Of a DNA stretch of 64,000 nucleotides, positions 9,388 to 18,296 are shown one piece after another. The stretch covers positions 1 through 64,000 of the forward strand of contig NZ_JXLE01000015.1 in NCBI RefSeq assembly GCF_001886265.1, given 5' to 3'. Each line of letters opens with the position of its first letter. The stretch's first letter is position 1. Made by a program: the position numbers and the translations under genes. The notes below the pieces were generated by a model, which saw only the letters and a list, made by a program, of their open reading frames with translations, did not search any database and was not told where the DNA came from. This stretch comes from Enterococcus thailandicus. Its GTDB lineage: Bacteria > Bacillota > Bacilli > Lactobacillales > Enterococcaceae.

Positions 9388-9420
9388 AAAGTACCTATTG
9401 CACTAAAAAGTAGGTACTTT
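9388..9420. promoter_or_regulatory. inverted repeat, probable HxlR operator
   Basis: AAAGTACCTA (9388-9397) and TAGGTACTTT (9411-9420) form a perfect 10-bp inverted repeat with a 13-base centre. The AGTAGGTAC half-site resembles those of HxlR-family proteins. It lies 65 bases before the MFS start. Confidence 0.65.
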
Positions 9421-9484
9421 CTACTTTCATAAATAAGGTCTATATTTTCTATTCGTCAGGTAACAAACTTTTAGGAGGAAAAAA

Positions 9485-10726
9485 ATGAAAAATAAAATCT
9501 CACCCACACTTACATTGATGGCATTAGTTATCAATGCCTTTGCCATTGGTTCAACTGAATTTATCAGTGTTGGCCTTATGCCTTTGATTGTAAATAGCTT
9601 TCACGTTAGCTTGGCACAAGCAGGACTGACTGTTTCCCTTTACGCAATTGGCGTTACTGTTGGCGCGCCACTCTTAACTATTTTAACTGGAAAATGGAAT
9701 CGAAAATTTTTAATGATGATGATTATGTCTTTATTCATTGTTGGAAATCTATTTGCTGCATTCGCTGCAAGCTTTGCCATGTTACTAATTGGTCGTGTTA
9801 TTTCTGCCCTAGCTCATGGTATTTTCATGTCCGTTTCAAGTGTCATTGCAGCAGATGTTGTTCAGCCACATAAACGTGCCAGTGCAATTGCCATCATGTT
9901 TACTGGATTAACCGTGGCTACCGTTACAGGTGTTCCATTAGGTACCTTCATCGGCCAACAGACCAATTGGCACATGACATTCATTTTTATTGCAGCTGTT
10001 GGTTTCATTGGGTTACTCGCCAATTTATTCTTGATTCCAAGTGGCTTACCTATCCCAGGGTCGGTAGACTTGAGAGGTATTCTAAGAATCTTTAAAAATA
10101 AATTTTTAGTTGGTTCCTTTTTGATCACTGCACTTGGTTATGGTGGTACTTTTGCTGCTTATACTTACCTAACGCCAATTTTGCAAGACAAAATTGGTTA
10201 TTCTGCACATGCTGTCGTTATCTTATTAGTTATCTATGGACTAATGGTTGCCATTGGAAATACGATTGGTGGGCATTACTCTAACCGGCAACCTTTGAAA
10301 GCGTTAGGTGTTATGTTTGGTCTGTTAGTTCTTTCTCTACTTTTCCTATTTTTAACAATTTTGAGTGGAAATAAACTAGTAGCAACCGTTGCAACACTCG
10401 TCTTAGGACTCTTCTCTTTCATGAATGTTCCTGGGCTACAATTTTATGTCGTTCAACTAGCTGAAGGCTATACACCAAAAGATATTACTCTAGCTTCAGC
10501 ATTTAATATTTCTGCATTTAATATCGGAATCGCATTCGGCTCGTTTGTCGGAGGACAAGTAACAAAAACTGTCGGCGTTGGTTACACGCCAATTTTCGGA
10601 GCAGGTATTGTCTTACTGGCTGTTTTTTTAGTTCTAAAATTGATTGCTGAAAATAAAAAAATAGAACAACTGTCTTTAACTGCACAGGAAATGAATCCTG
10701 AAAATTCAACTAGTGTCACAAAATAA
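9485..10726 (+). CDS. MFS transporter, DHA1 (AraJ/YdhP-like) family
   Basis: Integral membrane exporter of 413 residues with about twelve hydrophobic helices. The motif between helices 2 and 3 appears as GAPLLTILTGKWNRK, and motif C-like glycine/proline residues are in VTGVPLGTFIG. This type exports sugars, arabinose-like compounds or drugs with a proton antiport mechanism; the cargo is not identifiable. A strong AGGAGG site precedes the ATG. The HxlR regulator next door suggests export of, or resistance to, a reactive small compound. A hairpin terminator follows. Confidence 0.9.
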   Translation: MKNKISPTLTLMALVINAFAIGSTEFISVGLMPLIVNSFHVSLAQAGLTVSLYAIGVTVGAPLLTILTGKWNRKFLMMMIMSLFIVGNLFAAFAASFAMLLIGRVISALAHGIFMSVSSVIAADVVQPHKRASAIAIMFTGLTVATVTGVPLGTFIGQQTNWHMTFIFIAAVGFIGLLANLFLIPSGLPIPGSVDLRGILRIFKNKFLVGSFLITALGYGGTFAAYTYLTPILQDKIGYSAHAVVILLVIYGLMVAIGNTIGGHYSNRQPLKALGVMFGLLVLSLLFLFLTILSGNKLVATVATLVLGLFSFMNVPGLQFYVVQLAEGYTPKDITLASAFNISAFNIGIAFGSFVGGQVTKTVGVGYTPIFGAGIVLLAVFLVLKLIAENKKIEQLSLTAQEMNPENSTSVTK

Positions 10727-10772
10727 AGAAGAGGACGAGCCTAAGACTCGTCCTCTTCTTGCGTTTTCTTGA
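10726..10772 (+). terminator. terminator after the MFS gene
   Basis: AAGAAGAGGACGAGC pairs with GACTCGTCCTCTTCTT around a four-base loop, with T-rich sequence after it. It also lies beyond the stop codon of the leftward RpiR gene. Confidence 0.8.
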
Positions 10773-10811
10773 TGCTTTTTTCCTATACATACGTTATGTC
10801 TATTTAAGCGT

Positions 10812-11630
10812 TTAATCGATACTCTTATCGATAATTGCCCGCAGTACCTTTTCCCTTAACTCAATCGAATCAACGTTATTTTTTCGTTCATAACCTTGAA
10901 CCAGAATATCGCAAAGATAAAGCTGAGAGATTTTTCCAGCTAAAGACGCCCCGTTCAGAAACTCTTCAATTGCTGTTTGTAAAACAAAATCGGCAGTTCG
11001 TCCAATTGGCGATTGAAGATAATTCGTAATTGCCAAAATTTTGGCACCATTTTTTTTCGCAATTTTCATTGAATCATACGTATCTTTTGTTTTCCCTGAC
11101 AGTGAAAAAACAATTACTGTGTCTCCTTCATCCAATAGTGAAGCAACCTGTGCTTGAATATGCGGATCTACTACTGCATGCGCCTTTACACCAACTCTTA
11201 GAAACATAGTGGCTAAATCTAAACTAGTCGTTCCACTTGATCCCACTCCAAATATATAAATATTGTTTGACTGGCTAATCAGTTGAAGCGCATCGGCTAA
11301 TGTTTCCTCGTTAAGTAATGATTCTGTTGCATTCAATGCCTCTTTTACTCCAACTGCGATTTCAGTAAAATATTTTGCTTCTTTCGGTAGCTCTTGTTTC
11401 TGGCTAAAGTCTTCTTTCGCAATTTCGATTTTCAAATCAGAAAAACCAGAAAAACCTAATTTTTGACAAAAACGAATAATTGTTGCATCGCCAACTTTTG
11501 TTTTTGCCTTGATGTCACTCATTGTATTATAAATAACTGATTTCCCAGAATCCAAAATATAGTCAGCTACTTTTTTTTCAGATTTTGTTAAAAATGGATA
11601 GTGCTCGCGAATCAAATAGGTATACTTCAT
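10812..11630 (-). CDS. MurR/RpiR-family regulator (ManNAc/sialate type)
   Basis: A 272-residue regulator with an N-terminal HTH_6 domain (LTKSEKKVADYIL and VGDATIIRFCQKLGFSGFSDLK, residues 13-65) and a SIS sugar-phosphate isomerase-like domain (about 105-245, with FGVGSSGTTSLD and FSLSGKTKDTYD). Such proteins sense a phosphosugar. The ATG at 11630 follows AGGAG; a longer start at 11678 lies in the operator region. It is divergent from nanE and the EIICB gene, so it is their likely local regulator, with ManNAc-6P or GlcNAc-6P as the probable effector. Confidence 0.9.
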   Translation of the reverse strand: MKYTYLIREHYPFLTKSEKKVADYILDSGKSVIYNTMSDIKAKTKVGDATIIRFCQKLGFSGFSDLKIEIAKEDFSQKQELPKEAKYFTEIAVGVKEALNATESLLNEETLADALQLISQSNNIYIFGVGSSGTTSLDLATMFLRVGVKAHAVVDPHIQAQVASLLDEGDTVIVFSLSGKTKDTYDSMKIAKKNGAKILAITNYLQSPIGRTADFVLQTAIEEFLNGASLAGKISQLYLCDILVQGYERKNNVDSIELREKVLRAIIDKSID

Positions 11631-11690
11631 GACTTCTCCTTCACTACAACGTATTCGCTTCATTATACTCCAAAACAAAAGAATTCTCCA

Positions 11691-11707
11691 AAATTCTCCA
11701 ATTAAGG
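11691..11707. promoter_or_regulatory. RpiR operator half-sites (left)
   Basis: The direct repeat AATTCTCCA/AAATTCTCCA lies between the two divergent genes. Its reverse complement, TGGAGAAT, recurs at 11773-11790 together with GGAGAAT just before nanE. Two copies on either side of the nanE promoter suggest a looping or roadblock operator pair. Confidence 0.4.
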
Positions 11708-11708
11708 C

Positions 11709-11737
11709 TTTACATGATTGTAAGCGGATGCTACACT
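11709..11737 (+). promoter_or_regulatory. nanE promoter with embedded cre site
   Basis: TTTACA (11709-11714) and TACACT (11732-11737) are 17 bases apart. Positions 11718-11732, TTGTAAGCGGATGCT, match the catabolite-response consensus WTGNAANCGNWNNCW at every position and fill the spacer, so CcpA would block this promoter when preferred sugars are present. Confidence 0.7.
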
Positions 11738-11788
11738 ATGTTCGGAGTTATTATCCAAAAATAAAACGAAAATGGAGAATTAAGGAGA

Positions 11789-12478
11789 ATGAAAAAACAA
11801 ACATTTTTAGATGCCATTTCTGGCGGGTTGATTGTTTCTTGTCAGGCTTTACCTGGCGAAGTATTTTACAGCGAAACTGGCGGAATAATGCCTTTATTTG
11901 CTTTGGCTGCTCAAAAAGCAGGAGCTGTTGGTATTCGTGCAAATTCTGTTCGTGATATTTTGGAAATCAAAGAACAAGTTGACTTGCCGATGATTGGTAT
12001 CATCAAACGTGATTATTTACCTGAAGAACCTTTTATTACTGCAACCATGCGCGAAGTTGACGAGCTTGTTGCAACCGGTGTGGAAGTTATTGCTCTTGAT
12101 TGTACTTTACGAAAACGTCACGATGGCTTAAAAATCAATGACTTTATTGTTCAAATTAAAGATAAGTATCCCAATCAACTATTGATGGCGGACATCGCCA
12201 CATTTGCAGAAGGTGTCAATGCTGCTAAGGCAGGAGTTGACTTTATTGGGACAACATTGAGTGGCTACACAGCAGACAGTAAACACCAAAACGAGCCAGA
12301 TATTGAGCTTATCAAACAATTGGTTGATGCAAATCTATGTGTTATCGCAGAAGGAAAGATCCACACACCTGAACAAGCAAAAAAAATCAAAGACTTAGGT
12401 GTTGCTGGACTTGTTGTTGGTGGTGCAATTACGCGACCGCAAGAAATTGCACAGCGTTTTGTTGATGGATTAAACTAG
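11789..12478 (+). CDS. nanE: N-acetylmannosamine-6-phosphate 2-epimerase
   Basis: Cytosolic TIM-barrel enzyme that converts ManNAc-6P to GlcNAc-6P; 229 residues, the usual size. Family features include [18 protein letters not shown] at the N-terminus, [22 protein letters not shown], the lysine/aspartate-bearing strand [14 protein letters not shown], and the phosphate-binding end [11 protein letters not shown] plus [15 protein letters not shown] precedes the ATG. The EIICB gene follows after 11 bases. There is no nanA (sialate lyase) nearby, so the unit looks built for free ManNAc taken up by the PTS. Confidence 0.95.
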   Translation: MKKQTFLDAISGGLIVSCQALPGEVFYSETGGIMPLFALAAQKAGAVGIRANSVRDILEIKEQVDLPMIGIIKRDYLPEEPFITATMREVDELVATGVEVIALDCTLRKRHDGLKINDFIVQIKDKYPNQLLMADIATFAEGVNAAKAGVDFIGTTLSGYTADSKHQNEPDIELIKQLVDANLCVIAEGKIHTPEQAKKIKDLGVAGLVVGGAITRPQEIAQRFVDGLN

Positions 12479-12489
12479 GAGGAATCACT

Positions 12490-14004
12490 ATGTTCAAAAA
12501 ATTTTCACAGCTTGGTCGTGCTTTCATGCTCCCGATTGCTATCTTACCTGTCGCTGGTCTTCTTCTTGGACTGGGTGGCGCGCTAACAAATGAAAGCGCC
12601 ATAAATGCCTACCCACTTTTAGCACAACCATGGCTACACACGATTTTGAGTATTATGAGTGTTGCTGGTAATGCTGTTTTTGCAAATCTAGCGTTGATTT
12701 TTGCGATTGGTATCGCAGTTGGCTTGGCAAATGGCGATAAAGGAACTGCTGGATTAGCTGGCGGTGTTGCCTATCTCGTGTATACAGCAACAATTAGTGG
12801 CTTTCTGGAACTTTTTTCTCCAGAGGGTGCCTCTTTGGATACTGGAGTTGTTGGTTCAATTGCCATTGGTGGCACGGTCGCCTTTTTGCATAATCGTTAT
12901 CGAAAAATCGAATTACCACAGTTTCTTGGTTTTTTTGGTGGCTCTCGTTTTATTCCCATCGTTTCTAGTTTAGCTGCAATTCTTATCGGTTCATTTTTTT
13001 ATTTGATCTGGCCGCCAATTCAAAACGGCTTAGTCATTGCTGGAGAGCAAATTGCACAAATGGGTAGTTTGGGTACATTTTTATATGGCTTTTTACTTCG
13101 TCTGACTGGTGCAGTTGGTTTGCACCACACGATTTATCCACTGTTCTGGTATACTTCGTTGGGCGGAACAGAAACAGTTGCTGGTTCAACGATTTCAGGT
13201 GCACAAAATATTTTCTTTGCTCAGTTAGCCGATTCTAGCCACACAGGTCTATTCACTTACGGAACCCGTTTCTTCGCAGGAAGATTTGCTACGATGATGT
13301 TCGGTTTACCTGCTGCATGTTATGCAATGTATCGCGCGATTCCCAAACAAAACCGTAAGAAGAATGGTGGTTTGTATTTTAGTGGTGCGTTGACCTCTTT
13401 TTTAACTGGGATTACTGAACCTATTGAATATATGTTTTTATTTGTAGCTCCATGGCTATATGTCATTCACGCATCTTTAGATGGGCTCTCTTTTTATTTC
13501 GCTGATATTTTAAACATTCGAATTGGTAATTCATTTTCTGGAGGCCTCATTGACTTCTTATTATTTGGTGTTTTACAAGGAAACGACAAAACAAATTGGT
13601 TGAAATTACTACCTTTTGGTCTTGCTTGGGCAGTTATCTATTATGTTGTCTTTTCATTTTGTATCAAAAAATTCAAAGTGGCGATTCCAGGTATGGAGTT
13701 AGCTACAGATGAAACTCCGAACGAATTTGAAAAGGAAAACAAAAAGAAACCAACTACTTTACATGACGAGTCACTAACCATCATTACTGCACTCGGAAGC
13801 CAAGAAAATATTGAATCAGTCGAAGCTTGTGCTACTCGTCTGCGTGTTTCTGTCACCGACGGACAACTGGTCAATAAACAAGCTATCCAAGAATTAGGCG
13901 CTACAGCTGTTTTTGAAGTTAAAGGTGGCATCCAAGCTGTTTTTGGTGGTAAGGCAGATCTTTTGAGTCAGGAAATCAACCAAATTTTAAATAAAGATAG
14001 TTAG
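12490..14004 (+). CDS. PTS EIICB transporter, glucose/GlcNAc family (ManNAc-type)
   Basis: A 504-residue permease with IIC first (about residues 1-395, about ten membrane helices, substrate motif LTGITEPIEYMF near 315) and IIB last (about 425-500, phosphocysteine in EACATRLRVSV). There is no IIA domain, so it borrows one in trans. It belongs to the glucose/N-acetylglucosamine superfamily. Coupling to nanE points to ManNAc, or a related N-acetyl sugar, as substrate. Its ATG follows GGAGG 11 bases after nanE. A good terminator follows. Confidence 0.92.
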   Translation: MFKKFSQLGRAFMLPIAILPVAGLLLGLGGALTNESAINAYPLLAQPWLHTILSIMSVAGNAVFANLALIFAIGIAVGLANGDKGTAGLAGGVAYLVYTATISGFLELFSPEGASLDTGVVGSIAIGGTVAFLHNRYRKIELPQFLGFFGGSRFIPIVSSLAAILIGSFFYLIWPPIQNGLVIAGEQIAQMGSLGTFLYGFLLRLTGAVGLHHTIYPLFWYTSLGGTETVAGSTISGAQNIFFAQLADSSHTGLFTYGTRFFAGRFATMMFGLPAACYAMYRAIPKQNRKKNGGLYFSGALTSFLTGITEPIEYMFLFVAPWLYVIHASLDGLSFYFADILNIRIGNSFSGGLIDFLLFGVLQGNDKTNWLKLLPFGLAWAVIYYVVFSFCIKKFKVAIPGMELATDETPNEFEKENKKKPTTLHDESLTIITALGSQENIESVEACATRLRVSVTDGQLVNKQAIQELGATAVFEVKGGIQAVFGGKADLLSQEINQILNKDS

Positions 14005-14029
14005 CAGTTTGCTACTTATTGATTGCATA

Positions 14030-14073
14030 AAAAAGAAGCTCAGTTGTCCCACACTAGACAACTGAGCTTTTTC
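14030..14073 (+). terminator. terminator of the nanE-EIICB operon
   Basis: AAGCTCAGTTGTC (14036-14048) pairs with GACAACTGAGCTT (14057-14069), ending in a T-run. It also lies beyond the 3' end of the leftward HAD gene and has an A-run on its left, so it may serve both. Confidence 0.88.
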
Positions 14074-14094
14074 ATTCTTTCATTTACTAAATAC

Positions 14095-14814
14095 TTATAA
14101 AAACAACTCTTTTTTCGCCAAAAAATTTCTAGCTTGCAACAAATCATGAAACTGAAAATCTGCGGGTGCTGGACGTTCTCGTAAACGTGAAAGATCTTTT
14201 TTCAGTGGATAGCGCCCTTTTCTAACTGGTAGATCCGTGATATCATCTTCAACTAGAACAGAAAGAATTCCTGCACGACGCGCTGCTTCGATCCCGACTC
14301 TTGAATCTTCAAAAACAAGCGCATGTGCTGGATCAACACCAGCTTTTTGACTGGCTTTTAAGAAAATCTCTGGATTTGGTTTCCCGGCTTCGACTTCATC
14401 CCCCGCCAATAGTACATCAAAATAGTCAGTAAGTCCTTCCATCTCTAAATAAGTTAAGACTTTTTCTCGGTTTGAAGACGAGGCAACAGCGATTTTAACC
14501 CCTTGTTCTTTGGCGAAATCTAATAATGGAACCAAACCATATTTTTTATGAACTGTTTTTTCTTTCGCCAATAGTTCATTTTTGAACACGTTCATTGAGT
14601 CACGCCATTCATTATAAGGTACCTCCTCGCCATAGAGTTCTTTCATCCCTAAACGAATATCTGGATCCGTTTTTCCTGTTAAATAATAATAAACATTATG
14701 ATTCAATTCATAATCATGTTTTTCTGCAGAATTGAAATAGCCTCGATAACTAAGACGACCTGTATCAAACATTAGTCCATCCATATCAAAAATAAATAAT
14801 TCGATTTTATTCAT
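14095..14814 (-). CDS. HAD-superfamily phosphatase/phosphomutase-like protein
   Basis: A 239-residue haloacid-dehalogenase fold hydrolase with a cap domain. Motif I is FIFDMDGLMFDT (residues 7-18), motif II VASSSN (about 111-116), motif III lysine in AGKPNPEIF, and motif IV FEDSRVGIEAARRAG. This arrangement is that of the beta-phosphoglucomutase/sugar phosphatase group. The ATG at 14814 follows GGAGG; an in-frame start at 14844 has none. It stands alone between two convergent terminators, so its substrate cannot be inferred from neighbours. Confidence 0.88.
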   Translation of the reverse strand: MNKIELFIFDMDGLMFDTGRLSYRGYFNSAEKHDYELNHNVYYYLTGKTDPDIRLGMKELYGEEVPYNEWRDSMNVFKNELLAKEKTVHKKYGLVPLLDFAKEQGVKIAVASSSNREKVLTYLEMEGLTDYFDVLLAGDEVEAGKPNPEIFLKASQKAGVDPAHALVFEDSRVGIEAARRAGILSVLVEDDITDLPVRKGRYPLKKDLSRLRERPAPADFQFHDLLQARNFLAKKELFL

Positions 14815-15005
14815 AATAGCCTCCAATAACTTGAGTTGGTTCATTCTACCTCAAAAGGGAAAGAAAGGACAGCAGTAAGCGATTAAGGAACCCTCTAACG
14901 AAAAGAAAAAGCAGAGGATTCACAGCTTTTTCTACAATTATTTGCTCATTTCAGAACGTTGTTTTTTCTTTGCTTTTTCTTGCCTAACTAGTAGTCATTT
15001 CCGTC

Positions 15006-15050
15006 AAAAAGGCGGGCAAAACGCCTGTTCGTTTTGTCCCACCCTCTTTT
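15006..15050 (-). terminator. terminator of the PTS/uronate operon
   Basis: GGCGGGCAAAACG (15011-15023) pairs with CGTTTTGTCCCACC (15030-15043) with one or two mismatches; on the minus strand it is followed by TTTTT. It closes the leftward operon that ends with the KDPG aldolase gene. Confidence 0.75.
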
Positions 15051-15075
15051 TTACCCGTTTGATACATTCACAACT

Positions 15076-15735
15076 TTATCTGCTTGCCGTGAAAGATTGT
15101 TCTTTGATTGTTTCTATTAATTCGTTCAAGTGCTGACTGGCAGTTACTCCGTCATCTTGCTTCAAACTTGCTTCTGAAAGAATAAATGACCCACCAACTG
15201 CTACTACTTGAGGATGGTTCAAATAGTCGAGAGCATTGGTTTCATCAATGCCACCCGTTGGCAAAAATTTCACGTCATAAAATGGTCCACTCAAGGCCTT
15301 GATTGCCTTTAGCCCGCCATAGATATCTGCTGGGAAAAATTTAACCATATGAATACCATAATCCACCGCTTGCTGAATTTCACTGGGTGTTGCCGTTCCA
15401 GGAAAAACGGGAATACCTTGAGCTAAACTATATTCGATGACTTCAGGAATCACAGCTGGTGACACAATAAATTTTGCGCCATTCTTAACTGCTGCCTTTG
15501 CCTGTGCCAACGTTCGCACAGTGCCCGCACCCACCAACAATTTTCCAGATCTTGCTAATTGTTTGATGGCCGCTTCTGCCAATTCACTACGAAACGTGAC
15601 TTCAACTAACGGTAACTGATTTGCTAACAGAATTTCTTCCAATCGATCCAGATAGTCAAGATTCGTTGCAGTATAAAGAGGCAATAGCTTTGCTTCTTCG
15701 ATTTTTTGATAAACTTCGTTTTGAATTGTCTGCAT
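15076..15735 (-). CDS. eda: KDPG/KHG aldolase
   Basis: Class I aldolase that splits 2-keto-3-deoxy-6-phosphogluconate into pyruvate and glyceraldehyde-3-phosphate; 219 residues. The catalytic glutamate lies in VEVTFRSELA (about residue 45), the Schiff-base lysine in HMVKFFPADIYGG (about 132), and the phosphate-binding glycines in LPTGGID and VAVGGSFI. The ATG at 15735 is chosen; a TTG at 15741 closer to GGGAG is possible. It is the last gene of the PTS/uxuA operon and takes KDG chemistry to central metabolism. The KDG kinase needed before it is not in the window. Confidence 0.92.
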   Translation of the reverse strand: MQTIQNEVYQKIEEAKLLPLYTATNLDYLDRLEEILLANQLPLVEVTFRSELAEAAIKQLARSGKLLVGAGTVRTLAQAKAAVKNGAKFIVSPAVIPEVIEYSLAQGIPVFPGTATPSEIQQAVDYGIHMVKFFPADIYGGLKAIKALSGPFYDVKFLPTGGIDETNALDYLNHPQVVAVGGSFILSEASLKQDDGVTASQHLNELIETIKEQSFTASR

Positions 15736-15765
15736 TTTCAAGCTCGCTCCCTCACAAAACGTGAT

Positions 15766-16830
15766 CTATTTTTTGGCTTTTGTGATTGCTTCGTGTAATC
15801 CTTGCATATAGGTAATCCCCATTGCGCGGTCATATAAACCATAGCCTGGCATCGCCACTTCTCCCCAAATCGTTCGACCATGGTCAGGACGAATCACACC
15901 ATCAAAACCAACGTCCACTAATGCTTGCATCAGCGCATACATATCAAGTGAACCTTCTGTTGATAAATGTGCTGTTTCCTTGAACTTTCTTTCACCCATA
16001 AAGCCAACATTTCTAAAGTGGACAAAGTTAATTCGTTCTCCAACTTCATGAATGATTTCAACCAAATCGTTGGCTGGATCTGCTCCCAAGGAACCTGTGC
16101 ATAACGTAATTCCATTGTAAGGAGAATCAACAATTGATAAAATTCGTTTTAAGTCTGCCAGGTTCTTTGTAATGCGTGGGAAGCCAAAGATCTCCCATGG
16201 TGGATCATCCGGATGGATAGCCATTTTCACATCCATTTCCTCACAAACTGGAATAATTTTTTGCAGGAAATAGGAAAGATTTTCAAATAAAACTTCTTCC
16301 GTCACACCTTCATAAGTTTCCACCAACCGATTGAATTTATCTAGGCGTTCTTTCTCCCAGCCGGGCAAACGAAATCCTTTTGATTGGCTATGGATCAATG
16401 TATACATTTCACTTGGCTGCATGTTGTCAACTACTGACTGATCATAGACTAACGAAAAGCTGCCATCTTCATTTTCATAAAACAAATTGGTCTTTGCCCA
16501 ACCAAAAATTGGCTTAAAGCTATAACAAATCAAATGCACGCCACACTTCGACAAATTTTTGATTGTCTGGATATAGTTATCAATATAATGATCTCTATCG
16601 GCTGTTCCTGCTTTAATTGCATCATGGATGGCCACACTTTCAATTCCTAATAATTCTAGATTTCCAGCTTCTACAGAATCTTTTAATTCCTGAATTTCGT
16701 CAACTTCCCAGATATCACCAGGTAACTTGTCTAACAAAGTCCCTACAATTCCATTGATGCCCGGAATTTGACCTACATTTTCCAGCGGAATCGAGTCTCC
16801 TTGACCATACCATCTAAATCCCCACTTCAT
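15766..16830 (-). CDS. uxuA: mannonate dehydratase
   Basis: Cytosolic, metal-dependent dehydratase that converts D-mannonate to 2-keto-3-deoxy-D-gluconate in glucuronate breakdown; 354 residues. Typical sequence includes MKWGFRWYGQGDSIPLENVGQIPG at the N-terminus, CYSFKPIFGWAKT, AIHPDDPPWEIFG and the metal-binding end FVHFRNVG plus GVIRPDHGRTIWGE. It is followed by the aldolase gene (30 bases) and preceded by the IIA gene (17 bases), so PTS-delivered uronates probably feed both. UxaC and a canonical UxuB are not seen in the window. Confidence 0.95.
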   Translation of the reverse strand: MKWGFRWYGQGDSIPLENVGQIPGINGIVGTLLDKLPGDIWEVDEIQELKDSVEAGNLELLGIESVAIHDAIKAGTADRDHYIDNYIQTIKNLSKCGVHLICYSFKPIFGWAKTNLFYENEDGSFSLVYDQSVVDNMQPSEMYTLIHSQSKGFRLPGWEKERLDKFNRLVETYEGVTEEVLFENLSYFLQKIIPVCEEMDVKMAIHPDDPPWEIFGFPRITKNLADLKRILSIVDSPYNGITLCTGSLGADPANDLVEIIHEVGERINFVHFRNVGFMGERKFKETAHLSTEGSLDMYALMQALVDVGFDGVIRPDHGRTIWGEVAMPGYGLYDRAMGITYMQGLHEAITKAKK

Positions 16831-16847
16831 CTTGGCTTACGCCTCCT

Positions 16848-17291
16848 TTAAAAGTCATCTTCTTCATCATTTTCTTCAGTCATTGATGTATGCCATGCTT
16901 GTAAACTATCTTCTCCCTGTGCAAGGATTGCCGGAGCAACTTGTTCTAAAGGCGTTTCAATTAATTGATGATTGATCGTTTCCAATAACATTGGTAAGTT
17001 GACACCGCCAATAACATACACTTGTTCTTGAAGTGCTGGTTCTAATTGACTAACAGCTAATACTGACTGATTGTAGGGACTAGCACTTACCAAGTCTGTT
17101 AATACAATGACACCATTTTCTTGATTGACTTCATGGATTGCTTTCCCGATTTTTTCACCTAAAAGTTGTACATCATCCGCTTGGTTCAAGCGAACGGTTG
17201 CTGTATTATTCGTTGCCCCAATGATTACCGTTGCAGCATCTTTTAATCCTTCACTCAACGTACCATGTGTTGCAATCACAATTCCTAACAT
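16848..17291 (-). CDS. PTS EIIA component, mannose family
   Basis: A 147-residue cytosolic phosphocarrier. The phosphorylated histidine is His9 in [16 protein letters not shown], and the fold continues through [15 protein letters not shown] and [12 protein letters not shown]. The C-terminus is strikingly acidic (EENDEEDDF), echoing the acidic tail of the IIC subunit of the same operon. It accepts phosphate from HPr and passes it to the IIB encoded at 18297-18803. Its start overlaps the end of the upstream membrane-protein gene by a few bases, so translation is probably coupled. Confidence 0.92.
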   Translation of the reverse strand: MLGIVIATHGTLSEGLKDAATVIIGATNNTATVRLNQADDVQLLGEKIGKAIHEVNQENGVIVLTDLVSASPYNQSVLAVSQLEPALQEQVYVIGGVNLPMLLETINHQLIETPLEQVAPAILAQGEDSLQAWHTSMTEENDEEDDF

Positions 17292-18211
17292 GATGCTTCC
17301 TCCTCGACAGACAGTTTTGGTTCATTTCTTTTGAAAAAAGTCATAACTTTTACGATATTTTCCATATTAAGTTCTTTTTGATCGAGTACTTCTCGACTTA
17401 GATAAAAGCCAGTTGTCTCTGCTTGATTTTCACCACTAAACAAATACATCGGCTGTTTTTCTAACAATTGTTCGGACACAACTTCAATGCCTGCTTTTTT
17501 AGCAGCTTCACTTGTTTTTTTAGGCGTACCCAGTACTCTCAATGGTGCCTTCGCCCCAACACTATCCAACAAGTACACTTCACAATTTCTTTTGGTTACA
17601 CTTTGTAGTACCGTAACTCCTTGCTCACCAAAGCATCCTTCATCAAGCAGTGCATAAGCTGTTTTTTCATCGGGTTCTTCCATCATTGCTAGTAGCGTCA
17701 AGATCGATGACGTATTCCGAACAAGATTTTTACGATTCGACAATCCTTGAGTCACCTTGCCTAAAAAATAAAAGTAACTAGCAAAGACAGCTATTACGAG
17801 CCATGTACTAAAAGTAGTCACATCAAAAACCAATGCATGCTTCATTAAGTAAACGATCGTCGCCATTAAGCCAATAAAAATCAGGCTGACTGTGCCTAAT
17901 AAAATAAATTTGGTCGTAGCCTTCGCTTGTTCTTTTCGTTGAAACAAAGTGTACGCCCCCACATGTCTAGGTGGTGTGTCATAATACGTGCAAACCACTC
18001 GCTCGGCATTTTCGACATCGCCAATGTAAATATTTCTGGAAGAGGTTCTTTTCTGTTGGTTATATTCAATTACTTGTACGTCTTCTCGCATCGGCAAAAT
18101 ATCTGCAATAACAGCTGAGATAAATCTTGTTTTTTGTTTGTGTGTACGCCGTAAGCGATAGACATATTGGTAACGAAACAACCAATCTTGAAAGCGTTCC
18201 TTTTTTTGCAT
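17285..18211 (-). CDS. uncharacterised membrane protein in the PTS operon
   Basis: I do not recognise the family. The 308-residue product has a basic N-terminal region (RRTHKQKTR), two hydrophobic segments (about residues 99-121 and 130-150, [21 protein letters not shown] is the first), and a soluble C-terminal part of about 150 residues with no motif I can name. It is cytosolic at both ends if the two helices form a hairpin. It lies between the IIB and IIA genes and overlaps the IIA start, so it is co-translated with the PTS. A role in PTS regulation or assembly is only a guess. ATG at 18211 follows GGGGAG; a GTG at 18223 is the alternative. Confidence 0.8.
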   Translation of the reverse strand: MQKKERFQDWLFRYQYVYRLRRTHKQKTRFISAVIADILPMREDVQVIEYNQQKRTSSRNIYIGDVENAERVVCTYYDTPPRHVGAYTLFQRKEQAKATTKFILLGTVSLIFIGLMATIVYLMKHALVFDVTTFSTWLVIAVFASYFYFLGKVTQGLSNRKNLVRNTSSILTLLAMMEEPDEKTAYALLDEGCFGEQGVTVLQSVTKRNCEVYLLDSVGAKAPLRVLGTPKKTSEAAKKAGIEVVSEQLLEKQPMYLFSGENQAETTGFYLSREVLDQKELNMENIVKVMTFFKRNEPKLSVEEEASC

Positions 18212-18296
18212 CGTACTCCCCACCTATCCTTGTTCGTTTATTTGGGGAGTCTGGTAATCAATCCCAGACTCCATTTGCTTATCCTTATGCGTGATT

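Noticed and set aside
11629-11955. Open frame of 108 codons on the plus strand overlapping the nanE start
   Set aside because: It overlaps nanE in another frame and runs through the promoter and operators; it lacks a ribosome site.
15437-15619. Frame opposite the KDPG aldolase gene
   Set aside because: Shadow of the aldolase coding sequence with no start signals.
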